Under the pieces are notes generated by a model that did not search any database, was not told where the DNA came from, and worked only from the letters and a program-made list of their open reading frames with translations. From the NCBI GenBank assembly GCA_002946415.1, contig NJPS01000076.1, positions 248,001-312,000 on the forward strand: 64,000 nt of DNA, given 5' to 3'. Every line of letters begins with the position of its first letter. Positions within the stretch are counted from its first letter, which is position 1. The translations under genes and the position numbers were made by a program. This document shows positions 9,697 through 23,822 of this stretch, one piece after another. The DNA comes from Rutstroemia sp. NJR-2017a BVV2. Taxonomy: Eukaryota > Ascomycota > Leotiomycetes > Helotiales > Rutstroemiaceae.

Positions 9697-10273
9697 ATTG
9701 ATTAAAATATGCCTTGAGCTGGAGATCACAGGAGAGAAGAGTCAACAGCTCAATTGAGTGATAGATTTCTAGGTTGGGGTTGCGAGCAGCAGCGACAGTG
9801 GTTCGAAAATGATCCGAAAAAGAAGCTATTTTAGTGCCTTAGGCAAACGCTTACACCACTACAACTACTTGACATTTCATTGGTGGAGGGTGCTCAGAAC
9901 GATTATTTCTCGGCATTGTGCACAATGAAATTTAGTGCGCTTTTTGTCGGATCTCACTTCGATGAACTCATCATTTCCAAGGGTGGATGTAACGAGGAGC
10001 ATGGATATTCTACTACTCAGTTTCTCAACCTTTGTCCTACAAAGGTTAGGACTTTTCCCACAGAATATAGGAGTCAGGTTTTGTTTTTAAAGTCCAGTCT
10101 ATTCAATTTACATATTCAGATTCCTCTCCATCCTTTCGAACAAACCGGTTATGCAGAAAACTTTTTAAATCCCAACTCCCTGCTATACAGCATGGGATGA
10201 ATATGCTTCCATCTTCCATCCCAAATCCCAAGTGTCCTCGGCGCATGGCACCAATTTAGTATATTTTTTGGTT
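9697..10273. other. intergenic between CYT1 promoter and DAHP synthase 3' end
   Basis: No gene supported. A 106-codon open frame at 9880-10200 has no homology that I recognise and unusual composition for a fungal protein. Probably CYT1 promoter plus DAHP synthase 3' UTR. Confidence 0.5.
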
Positions 10274-11488
<1,215 letters not shown>

Positions 11489-11576
11489 CTATGTAGAAGG
11501 ACTGGAAGGTGAGTCAGACTTGATCAATTGGATTTTACAGTGCCCTATGAAGAAGAGCATGAATACTCACAGACAT

Positions 11577-12000
11577 GGCGCTACCGTAGAATGCTGATCA
11601 AAATAATTGTAATTCGTTCTGTCCTGTATGGAAGTTCGAGGTTGAATGCAAATATTTATAGTATGTGCTGGATGGTCAGATTGCCTGATTGCTTTTGGAA
11701 ATTGTGAAGATCGCGGGGCAGAAATTTTAGCGATGTCATTGAACCTCCGCAGGGTTGAACCGTGCTTTTTGCGAGGGGTGCCAAACGCGAAGCTTGTGGT
11801 TGGCCGAAACTTGGGGATATTGATGTGATGACCACCTGCATACATATACGATCATGTCAAATATCACGGGAGATACCTCTGAGGCAGCGATGTGAGCAAG
11901 ACATAAGAATTGTTGGCTATTCTGTGTGACTCCGCGGACTTGCGTCTTTCTATTGCCTGTCTAGTCCCGAGATATCTTATTTCTTACCATAGCAATGGCT
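11577..12000. other. intergenic, DAHP synthase promoter
   Basis: Contains the upstream region of the DAHP synthase gene and the 3' flank of GPD1. Open frames on both strands here are mutual shadows. No CPC1/Gcn4 site (TGASTCA) was found upstream of 11577; the one at 11510-11516 falls inside the predicted leader intron. Confidence 0.5.
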
Positions 12001-13372
12001 TCAATCTTGCGCACGAGCCAGTAACTCCGGAATATCATCGACCTTATTCCTTCCTTCCAGAATATCTATGCGAGTTAGTATACGGCATCTTCGGACTCAA
12101 AAAGGATGTGGTAACTCACCAATCACAGCCGTGAACAAAGGATAATCTGCTTCTTTTCCTTTCGACTTCAGGAACTCGTTAACCTCTTTTGCAGTACTGG
12201 TTCCTTGCAACTTTTGTCCATTCAACTCTGTACTCTCGACCTCATCCACTGTGACTCCCCTTTCAACTGCCAGTTTAGCACATCTGAAATTTCTTCCCCC
12301 ACTACAGCTGGTAATGAGATCGGCAACACCAGCACTCTCCTCGGTGAAAGTACCAGTATGGACTGTTTCGCCAAAGAATTCCTTGCCGAATTTTACCATC
12401 TCGAGAAGACCCACCCGCATAACAGCAGCTTTTGCATTGTCACCCCAGCCACGACCCTCAACAAATCCTGCAGCAAGTGCGACAATGTTCTTGAGGGCTC
12501 CGCCAAGAGAAACTCCTGCTACATCAGAAACCATCCGGACATGGAAATAAGGGCGATAAAACAAGGTCTTGAAGAGAGCATGATCCAAGGGAGGGTAGTC
12601 CGACGGTACAGGCTTCAACTTCACTTTGCTAGGCTTCCCTTTGACATCCTTGTGCTCCTGATCTGCAGGTGTAATGGTCAAGTTGACCTGAGAGCTCGAC
12701 GGTGAAGGTCCTGATGGAGTGGGGGCACGCGAGTCCATAGGAGGAGGATCATAGGCGATTGTTGTTTCACACCATTTCTCATTAGCGATCTCATTGGCAA
12801 TATTAGCACCCGAAAGAGCGCCACAGTAAATTCCCAGTCCCTCGCCGATCCATTCGCTGAAGAGACTAATCTCTGACGCGGTCACATTTACACCTTTGAT
12901 GCAAGAGATTCCACGAGCATACGGCAGGATATGTCCTTCCAGTTGTTTCGAAATACGCCCAATAAATTGATGAGGTAGATTGAAAATGAGGATTGTTGAG
13001 TTCGAAACCGCATCTTCCACCGAAGGATTGGCAACTATATTGCTTGGGAGGGTGACATTTGGCAGATATTTGACGTTCTCGTGGTACTTGTTGATGATCG
13101 AGGTGAGCTTCTGCGGTCCATCATTCGAGGCGTCGTAGTGTTTTGAGTCCTTTGGTATAGGGACCTCCTCCTCATACACCCACATTTGGACTTCTTCCTC
13201 AAATACATCGGAATGCTCTTTCGTGTTCTCGGCGACGATTTTTGCAATCGTGGAACCCCTTCACACGAACGTAAGTAGGCAATATGTTTATAGAAGGAGA
13301 GCAACCCAACCAATTCCCTGATCCCACAACCGTCACCTTGTGCTTTTTGCTGAATGCACCAAGGGAAGCCAT
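12001..13372 (-). CDS. GPD1: NAD-dependent glycerol-3-phosphate dehydrogenase
   Basis: Exons 13311-13372, 12120-13258 and 12001-12065 give 421 residues. The start [20 protein letters not shown] plus exon 2 forms the dinucleotide-binding motif GSGNWGSTIAK. Further signatures are [55 protein letters not shown] (with the catalytic Lys region [10 protein letters not shown]), and GGRNFRCA. Residues about 195-250 contain a Pro/Ser-rich insertion ([19 protein letters not shown]) absent from compact homologues. It reduces dihydroxyacetone phosphate to glycerol 3-phosphate in the cytosol, for glycerol accumulation under osmotic stress and lipid synthesis. The first intron has an unusual donor (GTTGGG), but the joined reading frame leaves little doubt. 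The last exon ends [12 protein letters not shown]. Confidence 0.94.
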
Positions 13373-14206
13373 TTCACGTATGTGAGATTTTTTGAGGTGT
13401 CGTGTAGTTTGGATCAGTCGGCTTGCAGTTCGATGCGTTGCTACTGTGAATGGAGACAGCATATAATTATGGCGGATGACGGTAAAATGTACTCAAGTAG
13501 TCTCTGCGTGCAAAGAGAGGGCGATAACACGACGAATACTAAGGACTCCGTAAGTGCAATGTAATGATCCTCTCGTTGCTAATGATGTAACTTTCCTATC
13601 TGCCCTACGTGTGAGACAAAAATATTACTACGACAGTGATGGGTAACCTTAAGTTCAGAACAGGGATGACAGCGGCCGCCTACGAAAGGGTATTAGCGGT
13701 AATGGAGGGGCTGAAGCTATTCTCATTGGGCAGCGGGGCAGGCTTGATAACTGTAAGTAACTACTTGCACCGACGAGACAGAGTCCTTGTACGTTTGTAC
13801 GAGTACTCTGTGTGGAAATTGACACAGGATTGCGATGGTTCGGTTGGCATGTGAAGATAGCAATGAGACCTCCTACTCAGGTACTGCATAGCAGCGGCAG
13901 GAGACCTTCTCTCCGCAATTCTATTGGCCCACCCGAGGTACTCGCCAGTTTCTGATATTGTGATACGCATCACGAGAGAAACGGATTCTGATATCTGATG
14001 CGGATTTCAAGAAGGGGGATGGTTATGGTTATGAACCGTCTGACAGGATGGTCCATGTAAGCTTTTCCGCTTCATGAGGTGAGCACGGTGAGCAAGCGGG
14101 GCGAGGGGCCCCGACCTGATGGGAGATAGAGTGTTGCTCAAGCTATGTGCACGTCGCGCATCCACACTCATCGTCGATTTCTGTGCTTTTCCATATCTGT
14201 CGGGGC

Positions 14207-14236
14207 CGTAAGAGGGACCGTAAGAGGGACCGTAAG
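14207..14236 (+). repeat. 12-bp direct repeat, 2.5 copies
   Basis: CGTAAGAGGGAC occurs twice head to tail and is followed by a half copy CGTAAG. It lies in the GPD1/GDB1 shared upstream region. Could be a protein-binding array or simple slippage. Confidence 0.7.
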
Positions 14237-14340
14237 ACTCGAGACGGGACTTGGAATCGCTCTTGTTTCATATCAAATTATATCAAAAGAATTCTAGCAG
14301 GCGTCCTATACCCGTCGCTAGGCAGAATGAAAGCGCCATC

Positions 14341-14400
14341 TTCTCGAAATCCATCTTCCATCTTCCATCTTCCATCCTCTCGAAATCCTCGAAATCCAAC
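14341..14400 (+). repeat. short tandem repeats CCATCTT and CTCGAAATC
   Basis: CCATCTT repeated about four times, flanked by three copies of CTCGAAATC. Low-complexity repeat in an intergenic region. Confidence 0.7.
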
Positions 14401-15075
14401 ATCGGAATCTTACCCGCATTCCACCTTTCATCCCCGGGAACCAACCATTGGCGCTTAGGTACCTGACTTGTGAAGTTTTTTATTCGTTATGACGTACTTA
14501 CTATACAACCTGACCGCCCACCTCTCAACAGACCAATGGTATGCATGAGGGCAAGTCTCCCACACATCGCCAGTTCGACCACTCACTTGAGTCTTGAGCA
14601 GGCCAGGCGTGCCAGGTCAATCCGGAGTCTGGCTCGTCTCGTTCTAGGCGCAGGACGACAGAAAAGTGGTGGCCCCCGCGAGCCCCGCTTCCAACCTGCC
14701 AGTGGGCAGCTCCTACCCATCCACACCATCTACTGTAGCAACTAACATTTTAACACCTAGCAAAATTCACGAACCAGCTCACTTCCTGGTCACTCTGCCT
14801 ACCTAGTCATGTTTGATCTTATTTTCTAATACTTTTACTTCTTGTTCCTCGTCGCCCTCATCTTAGATCCCATTCCCGTTCCCATCTCCATCCGCCTTCA
14901 CCATATCATATACCCCCATCATTCTCTCCCTCTCATCCTCACTCTGTACTCTTCGACTTCAAGACTTTCTCTTCTTGTTATTTTAATCCGAATTGCGTGA
15001 GCATTCCTTCTATCCTTGATCCTGCACATACCCAACCACCCTCTAAACTCGAGAGCATTGTTGACATCGAAATCA

Positions 15076-18000
15076 ATGGCGCCGAAGATCATGGTTTCAA
15101 ACGAGGTTTACCTGCTTCCTCTCAAAGATGATGGAAGTCCCGATGTGCCCGGTGGCTACATCTATCTGACCCCACAGGGCACCTCACCAATAATCATTCG
15201 TTTTGCTATTGAGGGCACATCGTCGATATGCAGGCAGGGAAGCCTCTGGGTAAATATCCCGGAGGAGGGGAAGGAATTCCAGAGACAACAATTCCGTGAA
15301 TTCAAGTAAGTGGTGTTTGCTGGGGAATGATTACCACAAATCGCTCATTGTGTTTGACAGGTTGGAGCCGGATTTCAATCGCACAATCGAAATTTCCATT
15401 CCTATCCATAGTGCTGGCGCATTTGCATTCTACACAACCTACCAAGCTCTCCCCGAACTGTCCGACACTAATACCACTCCCATCGAGTCTACGAAATCCC
15501 CAATCTACTATATCGATGTTGCACCCACTTTGAAGTTGGAGGGTAGACACCTGCCACTGCCTGCTCTCTCAATCTTTTCAGTTATCTCGAAATTCATGGG
15601 CAAATATCCTGAAGACTGGGAGAAGCACCTGCGAGGAATTAGTGACAGGGGATATAACATGATTCATTTCACCCCATTGCAAGAGCGTGGAGACTCAAAT
15701 TCCCCATATAGTATATATGACCAGCTTGCATGGGATCCCGTAAACTTCCCCAATGGAGAGGCAGATGTCAAGAAGTTGGTCAAAAGTATGGAAGCCAACC
15801 ATGGACTTTTGGGGTTGACGGATGTTGTTTGGAATCATACCGCGAACAATAGTGCATGGCTTGAGGAGCATCCAGAAGTTGGATACAACGTCTCAACGGC
15901 CCCATGGCTACGAGCAGCGCTCGAATTGGACACCAAACTGCTCGAGTTTAGTAAAGATTTGGCCAAAAACGGTTTGCCTACAACTCTGCATTCCGTCGAT
16001 GATTTGATTAAGGTAATGGATGCCGTCAAGGCGAAAGTCATTGCTGAGCTTCGGCTTTGGGAGTACTATGTCATTGATGTTGAGAAGAATGCCGATGCAG
16101 TGGTTGAGGCCTGGGCAGCAAACAAAGTTCGCTTCCCAAAAGACGGATTTGGTGGCTCCGGCGTGGGTGGCTTGGAAGCCATTAAAAATGCTTCTGCATC
16201 TGAGCAAGCAGTCTTTTTGCGAGAAAAGGGCATGCTAAACACAGATAGACTAGGAGAGAGGTATAGAAGAGCGGTAGATCCCGAAGTTGGAGGTGCATTG
16301 CTTACCGCTTTGTTTGGCCGATTTGAAGGAGACACTTCCAACAGTGCGGACCGAGGAGAAGCGCGCAGCAGGTTGACGAAGATCCTGGATGAAGTCAACC
16401 TCCCGTACTACAAGGAATACGATACTGACGTAGCCGAAATTCTTGACCAACTATTCAACCGCACCAAGTATGTCCGACTTGATGACCATGGACCAAAGTT
16501 GGGTCCCATTGATGATAAAAACCCGCTCATTGAGTCTTACTTCACAAGATTGCCAAAAAATGCAACGACCGCGAAACACAAGCAAGAGGATCTTGCTCTG
16601 GTCAACAATGGATGGATCTGGGCTGCCAATGCGCTGGTCGATAATGCTGGGCCTGATTCCAAGGCTTACCTTCGTCGGGAGGTCATTGTATGGGGTGATT
16701 GTGTGAAGTTGCGTTATGGTAAATCTCGAGAAGACAGTCCTTTCCTGTGGGATTTTATGGCAAAGTACACTCGTCTTATGGCCAAATACTTCACCGGATT
16801 CCGCATTGACAACTGCCACTCTACGCCCATTCATGTAGCAGAATTTTTGCTAGATGAAGCAAGACGGATTAGACCGAACCTTTTCGTAGTTGCAGAGCTC
16901 TTCACTGGTTCCGAGGAAATGGATTACGTTTTTGTGAAGCGCCTCGGCATCAGTTCACTTATCCGGGAGGCAATGCAAGCATGGAGCACAGGAGAACTTA
17001 GCCGACTTGTTCACCGTCACGGTGGTCGCCCAATTGGTAGCTTTGAAGTTGACGAGGTCTCAAACAACGACCACAAGTCTCCATCTAACGGCGCAGCAAA
17101 CGGGCATGCTACATCCGCTCGGGAAATTATTCGCAGGATCAAACAGACTCCAGTTCAAGCTCTATTCATGGATTGTACTCACGACAATGAAGTCCCTGCC
17201 CAGAAACGTGATGCTCGGGACACTTTGCCGAATGCTGCCTTGGTTGCAATGTGCTCAAGTTCAGTTGGTAGTGTAATGGGTTACGATGAGATCTATCCTA
17301 AGCTGGTTGAAATCGTCCATGAAACGAGACTGTACACATCAGCTTCTTCGAACAAAGAGGTCAAAATTGGTGGCGGCGAAGGCGGCATCGGTGGAATTAA
17401 GAAGCTCCTCAACCAGATACACAGCATCATGGGCAAAGACGGGTACGAAGAAACTCACATCCACCACGAAGATCAATACATCACTGTACATCGAGTGCAC
17501 CCTGAGTCAAGAAAAGGTTACTTCCTTATTGCCCATACGGCCTTCCCTGGTTATGGCAATGGAAATGGAGGTTTTAGTCCTGTTCATCTCGCTGGTACTA
17601 AAGCACGCCACCTAGGTAGTTGGATGCTAGAAGTCGACACCAGTGAAGAGACAAAGAAGCAAATCTTGGGCGACAAAAAGTTCCTCAAAGGTCTCCCAAG
17701 TAAAGTCAGCGACCTGCCTGGAATCAGAATGGAGGCCAAAGAAGGTGAAACGGTGATCTCAGTGAGAGACAAGTTCCCTCCTGGTAGTATCGCTCTATTT
17801 GAGACATGGATTCCTGCTGCTGAACATGCTACTGGTCTGGATACCTATGTCACCTCAGGGGCCAAGGCTGCATTTTCTGCGTTGGACTTAGTAGACCTCA
17901 ACTTCGTTTTATACAGATGCGAAGCTGAAGAGCTCGATTCTAGTGAAGGCAAAGACGGGGTTTACGATATTCCTGGCCATGGCAAACTCGTGTATGCGGG

Positions 18001-19862
18001 TCTACAAGGATGGTGGAGTGTGCTCAATAAAATCATCAAAGAGAATAACCTTGCACACCCTCTCTGCCAACATCTTCGAGACGGGCAATGGCCACTGGAC
18101 TACATCGTTGGTCGGCTGGAGAGGATATCAACCAAACCAGAGTTTAGTCGTTTGCAAAAGCCTGCAACTTGGCTCCGAGAACGTTTTGATGCGATTCGAA
18201 AGATTCCTAGCTTCTTACTACCACGCTACTTCGGTCTTGTCATTCGCACCGCTTATCTGGCCGCTTGGGAACGAGGTTTAGATCTCATGAACGAAAATGT
18301 CCGCAAAGGTCAATGGTTCTTGCAGGACTTGGCCATGGTCAGCGTGCAACAGACTGGTTATGTCAAATCTGCATCTCTCTACCCCAAAAAGGCTGTTCCC
18401 TCTCTCGCAGCTGGTTTGCCCCATTTTGCAGTCGAGTGGGCTCGATGCTGGGGACGAGATGTGTTTATTTCGGCAAGAGGTCTCTTCCTTGGCACAGGTC
18501 GTTATGCTGAAGCAAGGGAGCACATTCTTGCATTCTCGAGTGTGCTCAAGCATGGCATGATTCCGAACCTGCTAAGCAGCGGAAATCTTCCCCGATACAA
18601 CTCTCGGGACTCAATATGGTTCATGCTGCAAACCATTCAGGATTACACTAAGATCGTGCCAAATGGTCTCGACATACTCAAGGAGAATGTTCCCCGCCGC
18701 TTCCTCCCCTACGACGACACCTATTTTGATTCGGATGACTCAAGAGCATACTCCAAATCATCAATTCTGGAAGATATCATTCAAGAAGCCCTACAACGCC
18801 ATGCGTCCGGTATGTCATTCCGTGAGGCAAATGCCGGTCCCAACCTTGACATGCAGATGAGCTCTGAAGGATTCAACATCGATATCAAGGTTGATTGGTC
18901 AAATGGTCTTATTTTCGGTGGCAACCAGAACAACTGCGGTACTTGGATGGACAAGATGGGCGAGAGCGAGCGAGCGAACAGTAAGGGAGTCCCTGGTACA
19001 CCTCGTGACGGGGCAGCTGTAGAGATCACTGGCCTACTGTATAGCACTCTACGATGGGTTTCCAAGCTCCATGAGCAAGGGAAGTACAAGTATGCTGGTG
19101 TGAGCACCTCCGACCCGGAAGTTCAAGTTATCACCTTCTCCGACTGGGCCGACAAGATTAAAGCAAACTTCGAACGCTGCTATTATGTTCCATTGGATGC
19201 CAAAGACGATTCTAAATACGATGTCAATTCTGCTATTGTTAACCGAAGAGGCATGTATAAGGATTTGTACAAGTCTGGTAAGGAATACGAAGATTATCAG
19301 CTTCGACCAAACTTCCCAATCGCGATGACTGTCGCTCCGGATTTGTTTGATGATGAACACGCACTTCAAGCTTTGTTCCTTGCCGACAAAGTTCTTCGCG
19401 GCCCCACTGGTATGGCGACTCTCGATCCTGCTGATCTCAACTACCGACCATATTACAATAACTCCGAAGATAGTGAAGACTTTGCGACGTCGAAAGGAAG
19501 GAATTACCACCAAGGTCCAGAGTGGTTGTGGCCTACTGGTTTCTTTTTGAGAGCATTACTGCATTTTGACCTCAAGAGAAGAGAGGGACCTGGAGCAAAG
19601 ACCGAGTCCTTCCAGCAGATCACTCGTAGGTTAGCTGGCTGTAAGGAGGCAATTCGCAGCAGCGACTGGGCCGGCTTGACAGAGTTGACGAATAAAGACG
19701 GTTCATATTGCCATGATTCGGTAAGTTTTAATATCTTTGGTGATTATAACGTGGCATTATCTAACATAAGAACAGTCCCCAACTCAAGCTTGGAGCGCAG
19801 GCTGCTTGATCGACTTGTACCACGATGCTGCGCAATATGATGTGTCTCAGTTATCGAAATAG
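15076..19862 (+). CDS. GDB1: glycogen debranching enzyme (bifunctional)
   Basis: Exons 15076-15305, 15361-19720 and 19776-19862 give 1558 residues, the usual size for eukaryotic debranching enzyme. The N-terminal half is the 4-alpha-glucanotransferase: DVVWNHTANNSAWL, GFRIDNCHSTP (catalytic Asp region), FVVAELFTGSEEMD and ALFMDCTHDNE. The C-terminal half is the amylo-alpha-1,6-glucosidase: WGRDVFISARGLFLGTGRY, GMIPNLLSSGNLPRYNSRD, IKVDWSNGLIFGGNQNNCGT and GPEWLWPTGFFLRALL. The last exon (SPTQAWSAGCLIDLYHDA) completes the domain; without splicing the frame would run on into intron sequence after DSVSFN. It removes branch points from glycogen in the cytosol. First ATG chosen: MAPKIMVSNEVYLLPL. 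Confidence 0.96.
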
Positions 19863-20280
19863 GCGACCAGCTATGGGTAGGAATTCCTAGGATAGGAAAG
19901 ATGGATATGGCGCAATGTTTGGGTGGGATCAAACAGGACGTGGCGCCGGTCATTGAGGTGGCCTGGGCAAGGACCATAATAGAAGTAGCACTAGAATAGT
20001 GAAAAAAGCGAGCATTGATTTTTCATGAATAACAGCTGAGAAAGAAGCAAATAAGCGTAGTAAGCGGTTGTTGGTAGATATTCTCAATCGACTATTACTA
20101 GTCTGTGTCTTCGCTTGTGTACAAATCTAATGGGTCTATTACATAGTTGTGATACATGAAACTTTCGAATACAACTAACCCTGGTATATGTCAAATGGGC
20201 TAGAACAGTACCCCCTGATCATTTCGCTACTTCGAAGTTGCTGTTTCGAATGACCTGGCTCCCATCTACCTAGTTACTAT
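19863..20280. other. intergenic between convergent 3' ends
   Basis: Spacer between the 3' ends of the debranching enzyme gene and the FAR-17a/AIG1 gene, which converge. No gene seen. Confidence 0.55.
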
Positions 20281-21104
20281 TCACTCGCCTTTGATATTGC
20301 TAGGTGTGCTTCTGTTCTGGGCTCCTTGCAGTCCATTAACTCGGCCATAAAGCCATTTCAGCATTGCCGTGCTCACAGTCATTGTGATGGCAGCCCCTGT
20401 GAAGAGCATGACGCGCTGGACTGTGCTGAGCTGTCCGAACAATGGGTATGGGTAGCTATGAGAAAAACGTTAGTATACGATCAGAGTCTGCAGGTCTGTA
20501 GCGAGCCATCTACTCACAATCCATTGTACTTATAGCATTGCTCAACCCAAGCCCAATATGACACAGCCAAGATGGAAGACAATCCCATAGCTGGTAGTGC
20601 ATGGATCGTCCAAGGAGGACTGAAAAACAACAAGTCAATCGTGAGGAAAATAGCGGGCATAGCATGGAACCCAATATCCGCATAGTGCGAGATTTCAATC
20701 TCAGGCGGGATCAAGAGCCTCTTGTCGATTGCGCTGATGCCCCAGTATAGCACGCTGATCAGGACTTCCAACGGCGCACTGCATAATGACAGACTGTTCT
20801 TCACAAGGAAGAGCTTGGGCGACAGAGTTATGTCTGCAAGCAAGCCGGCAATGAAGGTAAAGTGAGCGATTGTAAGACCAATGATTGTTAGGTATTGGAA
20901 GTGCCATCCGTAGGACTCATTCATGAAAGTCGGATAATCGAATAGGTACTTGTATGACAGGGTGAAGGAGACGATCCCGGCTAAGTGCACAAGTGCTGAG
21001 AGGCTTCGGGACGGTGATTGCATGCGCTGAAGAGGATGGCGCGCCATTAACTTTTTGGACGTGGCGGCTGCAGAAGCAGACTTCGAGCGAGTTGAAGCGG
21101 CCAT
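20281..21104 (-). CDS. FAR-17a/AIG1-like membrane hydrolase
   Basis: Exons 20518-21104 and 20281-20455 give 253 residues; the exon junction forms YKYNGFYPYPLFGQLS, which carries the NGxxPYP signature of the AIG1/ADTRP family. About five to six hydrophobic segments follow a basic Ser/Ala-rich head. Human AIG1 and ADTRP are threonine hydrolases acting on fatty acid esters of hydroxy fatty acids; the corresponding residues here appear to be Thr73 (in WHFQYLTIIGL) and His147 (in YADIGFHAMP). I infer a membrane lipid hydrolase, with substrate unknown. The start at 21104 (MAASTRSKSA) is the first ATG of a sensible N-terminus. It is divergent from the cyclophilin gene with about 300 bases between the two ATGs. 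Confidence 0.85.
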
Positions 21105-21403
21105 ATTTGCTCGATTTGAGAATCTCAATGTACAACAGGTAAGATAGCTGTCCAAATCCAAAACCGAACTGCCAGACTTAAGTTATTTTCCTCCGTGGGT
21201 ACCGAAGTTGACAAGTAATGATGTCAATCTGCTAGTGCTCAGCCTTGCATGAAGTCCCAGCCTTCTTCTGCTCCTTTTGAGACTAGCTGAATAGGTAGCT
21301 CAGCCTTGCGTATTATTTTGTTGCTCAGGTACATGGGCCTGGATGACAGCATCAACTTTCCTTCGCGACACATTTTGCGACTTCCTACAATTACTTCAGC
21401 AAA
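21105..21403. promoter_or_regulatory. compact bidirectional promoter region
   Basis: 299 bases separate the divergent start codons of the AIG1-like gene and the WD40-cyclophilin gene, so both promoters must lie here. No TATA box is obvious. A repeated word CTCAGCCTTGC occurs at about 21239 and 21299. Confidence 0.6.
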
Positions 21404-23329
21404 ATGGCAGACTCAGATACTGGTCTTAAATCTAACAAGAGGAAGATTGAGGAAGACGACCAAGATGACTCTTCGTCCGACGATGATATGGGACCTCAGC
21501 TTCCGTCTGCTGAAGCTCCTAAGAAGAAGCGTCGCAAGCTTCCGTACGAAAAGCTCTACATCTCTGCGCTTCCTAAGTCCACGCGGTATTCGAAATCGCT
21601 CATGCACAAGGAGCAGCTCGCGTTCGTTACAATGACACCATTGACCGACTTTTTAATAACTAGTTCTGTTGATGGTGTGGTGAAGTTCTGGAAGAAAGGC
21701 GGAGATGGAATTGAGTTTGTGAAGGAATTCAGGACGCATGTTGGAGAGATTAAGAGCGTCTCGGTCAGCTCGGATGGTCGAAGTTTTGCGACGGCAGGAG
21801 CGGATAAAACGATCAAGATATTCGATGTTATGACGTTCGACCTTTTGTCAATGTTGACATTGGAGTTCACACCAAAATGCGTTTGTTGGATACATCGACG
21901 TGGCGCATCATTACCACTGCTGGCAGTGTCGGATGAGGTGAACCATACAATAAGGATATACGACGGGCGCGGGGAGAACCAAGATCCAATCCATACAATC
22001 AAAGGGCTGCATCGCAGTGTGATTTCGCTGATGGCCTTCAATGATGCGTACGATTGTGTAATCTCGGCAGATGAAAATGGCATGATTGAGTATTGGAGAC
22101 CGGGCGACAACTACGAGAAGCCGGATAATGTCTTCGAATTCAAATCTTCCACCAGTCTTTTCGAATTCAGAAAAGCCAAAGCCACTCCTGCTTCGCTCAC
22201 GATCTCCCCGAACGGTTCTCAGTTCGCTACCTTTTCGTTCCCGGATCGCAAAATTCGCGTCTTTGACTTCCCTACCGGGAAGCTTCACCGGACATATGAC
22301 GAGTCTTTGCAGGTTATCGAGGAAATGCAGCTAGCAGGAACCTCCCTACAGAAGCTGGACGATGTAGAGTTTGGGCGACGGCTTGCTACAGAGCGCGAGA
22401 TTGAATCGCCGACTTTAAGGAATAAAGTCAATGTCATTTTCGACGAGACAGGTCATTTCATTATTTACGGGTCGATCCATGGAGCGAAGGTGCTCAATAC
22501 ATACACGAATCGGGTTGTCAAAGTGTATGGAAAGGATGAGAACTTTAGGCCCCTTGCACTTGCCATGTACCAGGGTCAACCGCAGAAGAAGGGTGTCACA
22601 ACAGTTGCAATGGCAGCTTCGAACAATCCTCTGCTTCAAGAATCTGAAGTTAGGGATCCGATCCTGTTTGCTACAGGAGTTGGCAAGGTTCGATTTTATA
22701 TGTTCACGAACGAAGAGGAGATCTCCAAATCAGAGCGAGACGTACACAACGAGAAGCCCACGAACGGTAACGCTAAGAAACTGGTTGAAGCCAAAGCCGC
22801 CGAAACTGGGACTGCTGCCATTATTCATACAACGTACGGAGATATCCACATTCGTCTCTTCCCAGATGCAGCACCGAAGGCTGTAGAGAATTTCGTTACG
22901 CATTCCAAGCAAGGTTATTACAACAATACCATATTCCACCGAGTTATTCGGAAATTCATGATACAGTGCGGAGACCCTCTAGGAGATGGAACTGGTGGCG
23001 AGAGCATCTGGGGTAAAGAGTTCGCGGACGAGTTCAGCTCACTAAAGCATGACAAGCCATACACGGTCAGTATGGCCAACGCCGGACCAAACACTAATGG
23101 AAGCCAGTTCTTCATCACAACAGAAAAGACGGTAAGTTACTGCTACCCGTCTGTTTAACTCTTAGGGTACGTAATACTAATATGTGCATAGCCATGGCTC
23201 GATAACAAGCATACGATTTTCGGACGAGCAATCCAGGGTTTGGATGTAATCCACAAGATCGAAAACACAAGAGTGTATAAAGAGAAGCCTGAGGAGGATA
23301 TCAAAATCCTTAATATAGATATTATGTAA
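21404..23329 (+). CDS. PPWD1: WD40-repeat peptidyl-prolyl isomerase (PPWD1/Cyp15-type cyclophilin)
   Basis: Exons 21404-23131 and 23192-23329 (GTAAGT donor, TACTAATA branch) give 621 residues. An acidic/basic head ([28 protein letters not shown]) is followed by WD40 repeats at about 60-330 ([36 protein letters not shown]). A cyclophilin domain follows at about 467-621: [53 protein letters not shown] and [11 protein letters not shown]. The catalytic Arg (FHRVIRKF), the QFFIT motif and the Trp that binds cyclosporin (PWLD) are present, so isomerase activity is expected. Members of this family are spliceosome-associated nuclear proteins. The second exon is needed to complete the fold. Confidence 0.95.
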
Positions 23330-23822
23330 TTGAGAAATTGAGGAACTGGTGAGATGTGTTTACCACAAACTCCTCCGTACATAGTATTTACAGAAGACAC
23401 CAATAGAGGGGTCCAAGCTCCTCCCTCCACCATAAGTCTTAGGCTTATGAATATCGGCCTTATCGTGGCTAACCCCACTTGGCAATATAACCGTGGCTAC
23501 CGAGTCCAGCTATTTATTGATCTCAACAACCCACCTCGAGCTCTGAATCATATCTTTCCATTTACCCCACGGACAACTTGCTTTGCAAAATTGCTGCTCC
23601 TCTGCCATAGCTTTTACGGTAGTTTCCCAAATTTATTGCTTCTTCAGGCTTCATAACAGGCGCACTATCTTTCGTTCCTTTTTCGACATGTCAATGCAGA
23701 TGAATCCGCCGACAACCCAATCCACTAAATCGAAAGGCTATTCTTGTCCAAGAAAAGCGCCTTGTGGTCTAGGTTAATGACGTGCTACTCGCCGATAACA
23801 CGAATTGTCCTGATACTTCAGC
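23330..23822. other. intergenic, upstream of Zn2Cys6 regulator
   Basis: No gene. It contains the 3' UTR of the cyclophilin gene and the promoter/leader of the regulator. Confidence 0.5.

Larger units (their letters stand above)
13373..15075. other. 1.7-kb divergent promoter region of GPD1 and the debranching enzyme
   Basis: No gene. It holds both upstream regions. An AGGGGCCCC word at 14104-14112 contains the AGGGG core of stress-response elements. From about 14800 to 15000 the plus strand is strongly C/T-rich, typical of a fungal transcript leader before the ATG at 15076. Two small tandem repeats are listed separately. Confidence 0.55.

Noticed and set aside
9880..10200. 106-codon plus-strand frame
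   Set aside because: No motif, no homology recognised, lies in the promoter/3' UTR spacer.
11510..11516. TGAGTCA as a Gcn4/CPC1 site controlling DAHP synthase
   Set aside because: It lies within a predicted leader intron near its branch site, so it need not be a promoter element.
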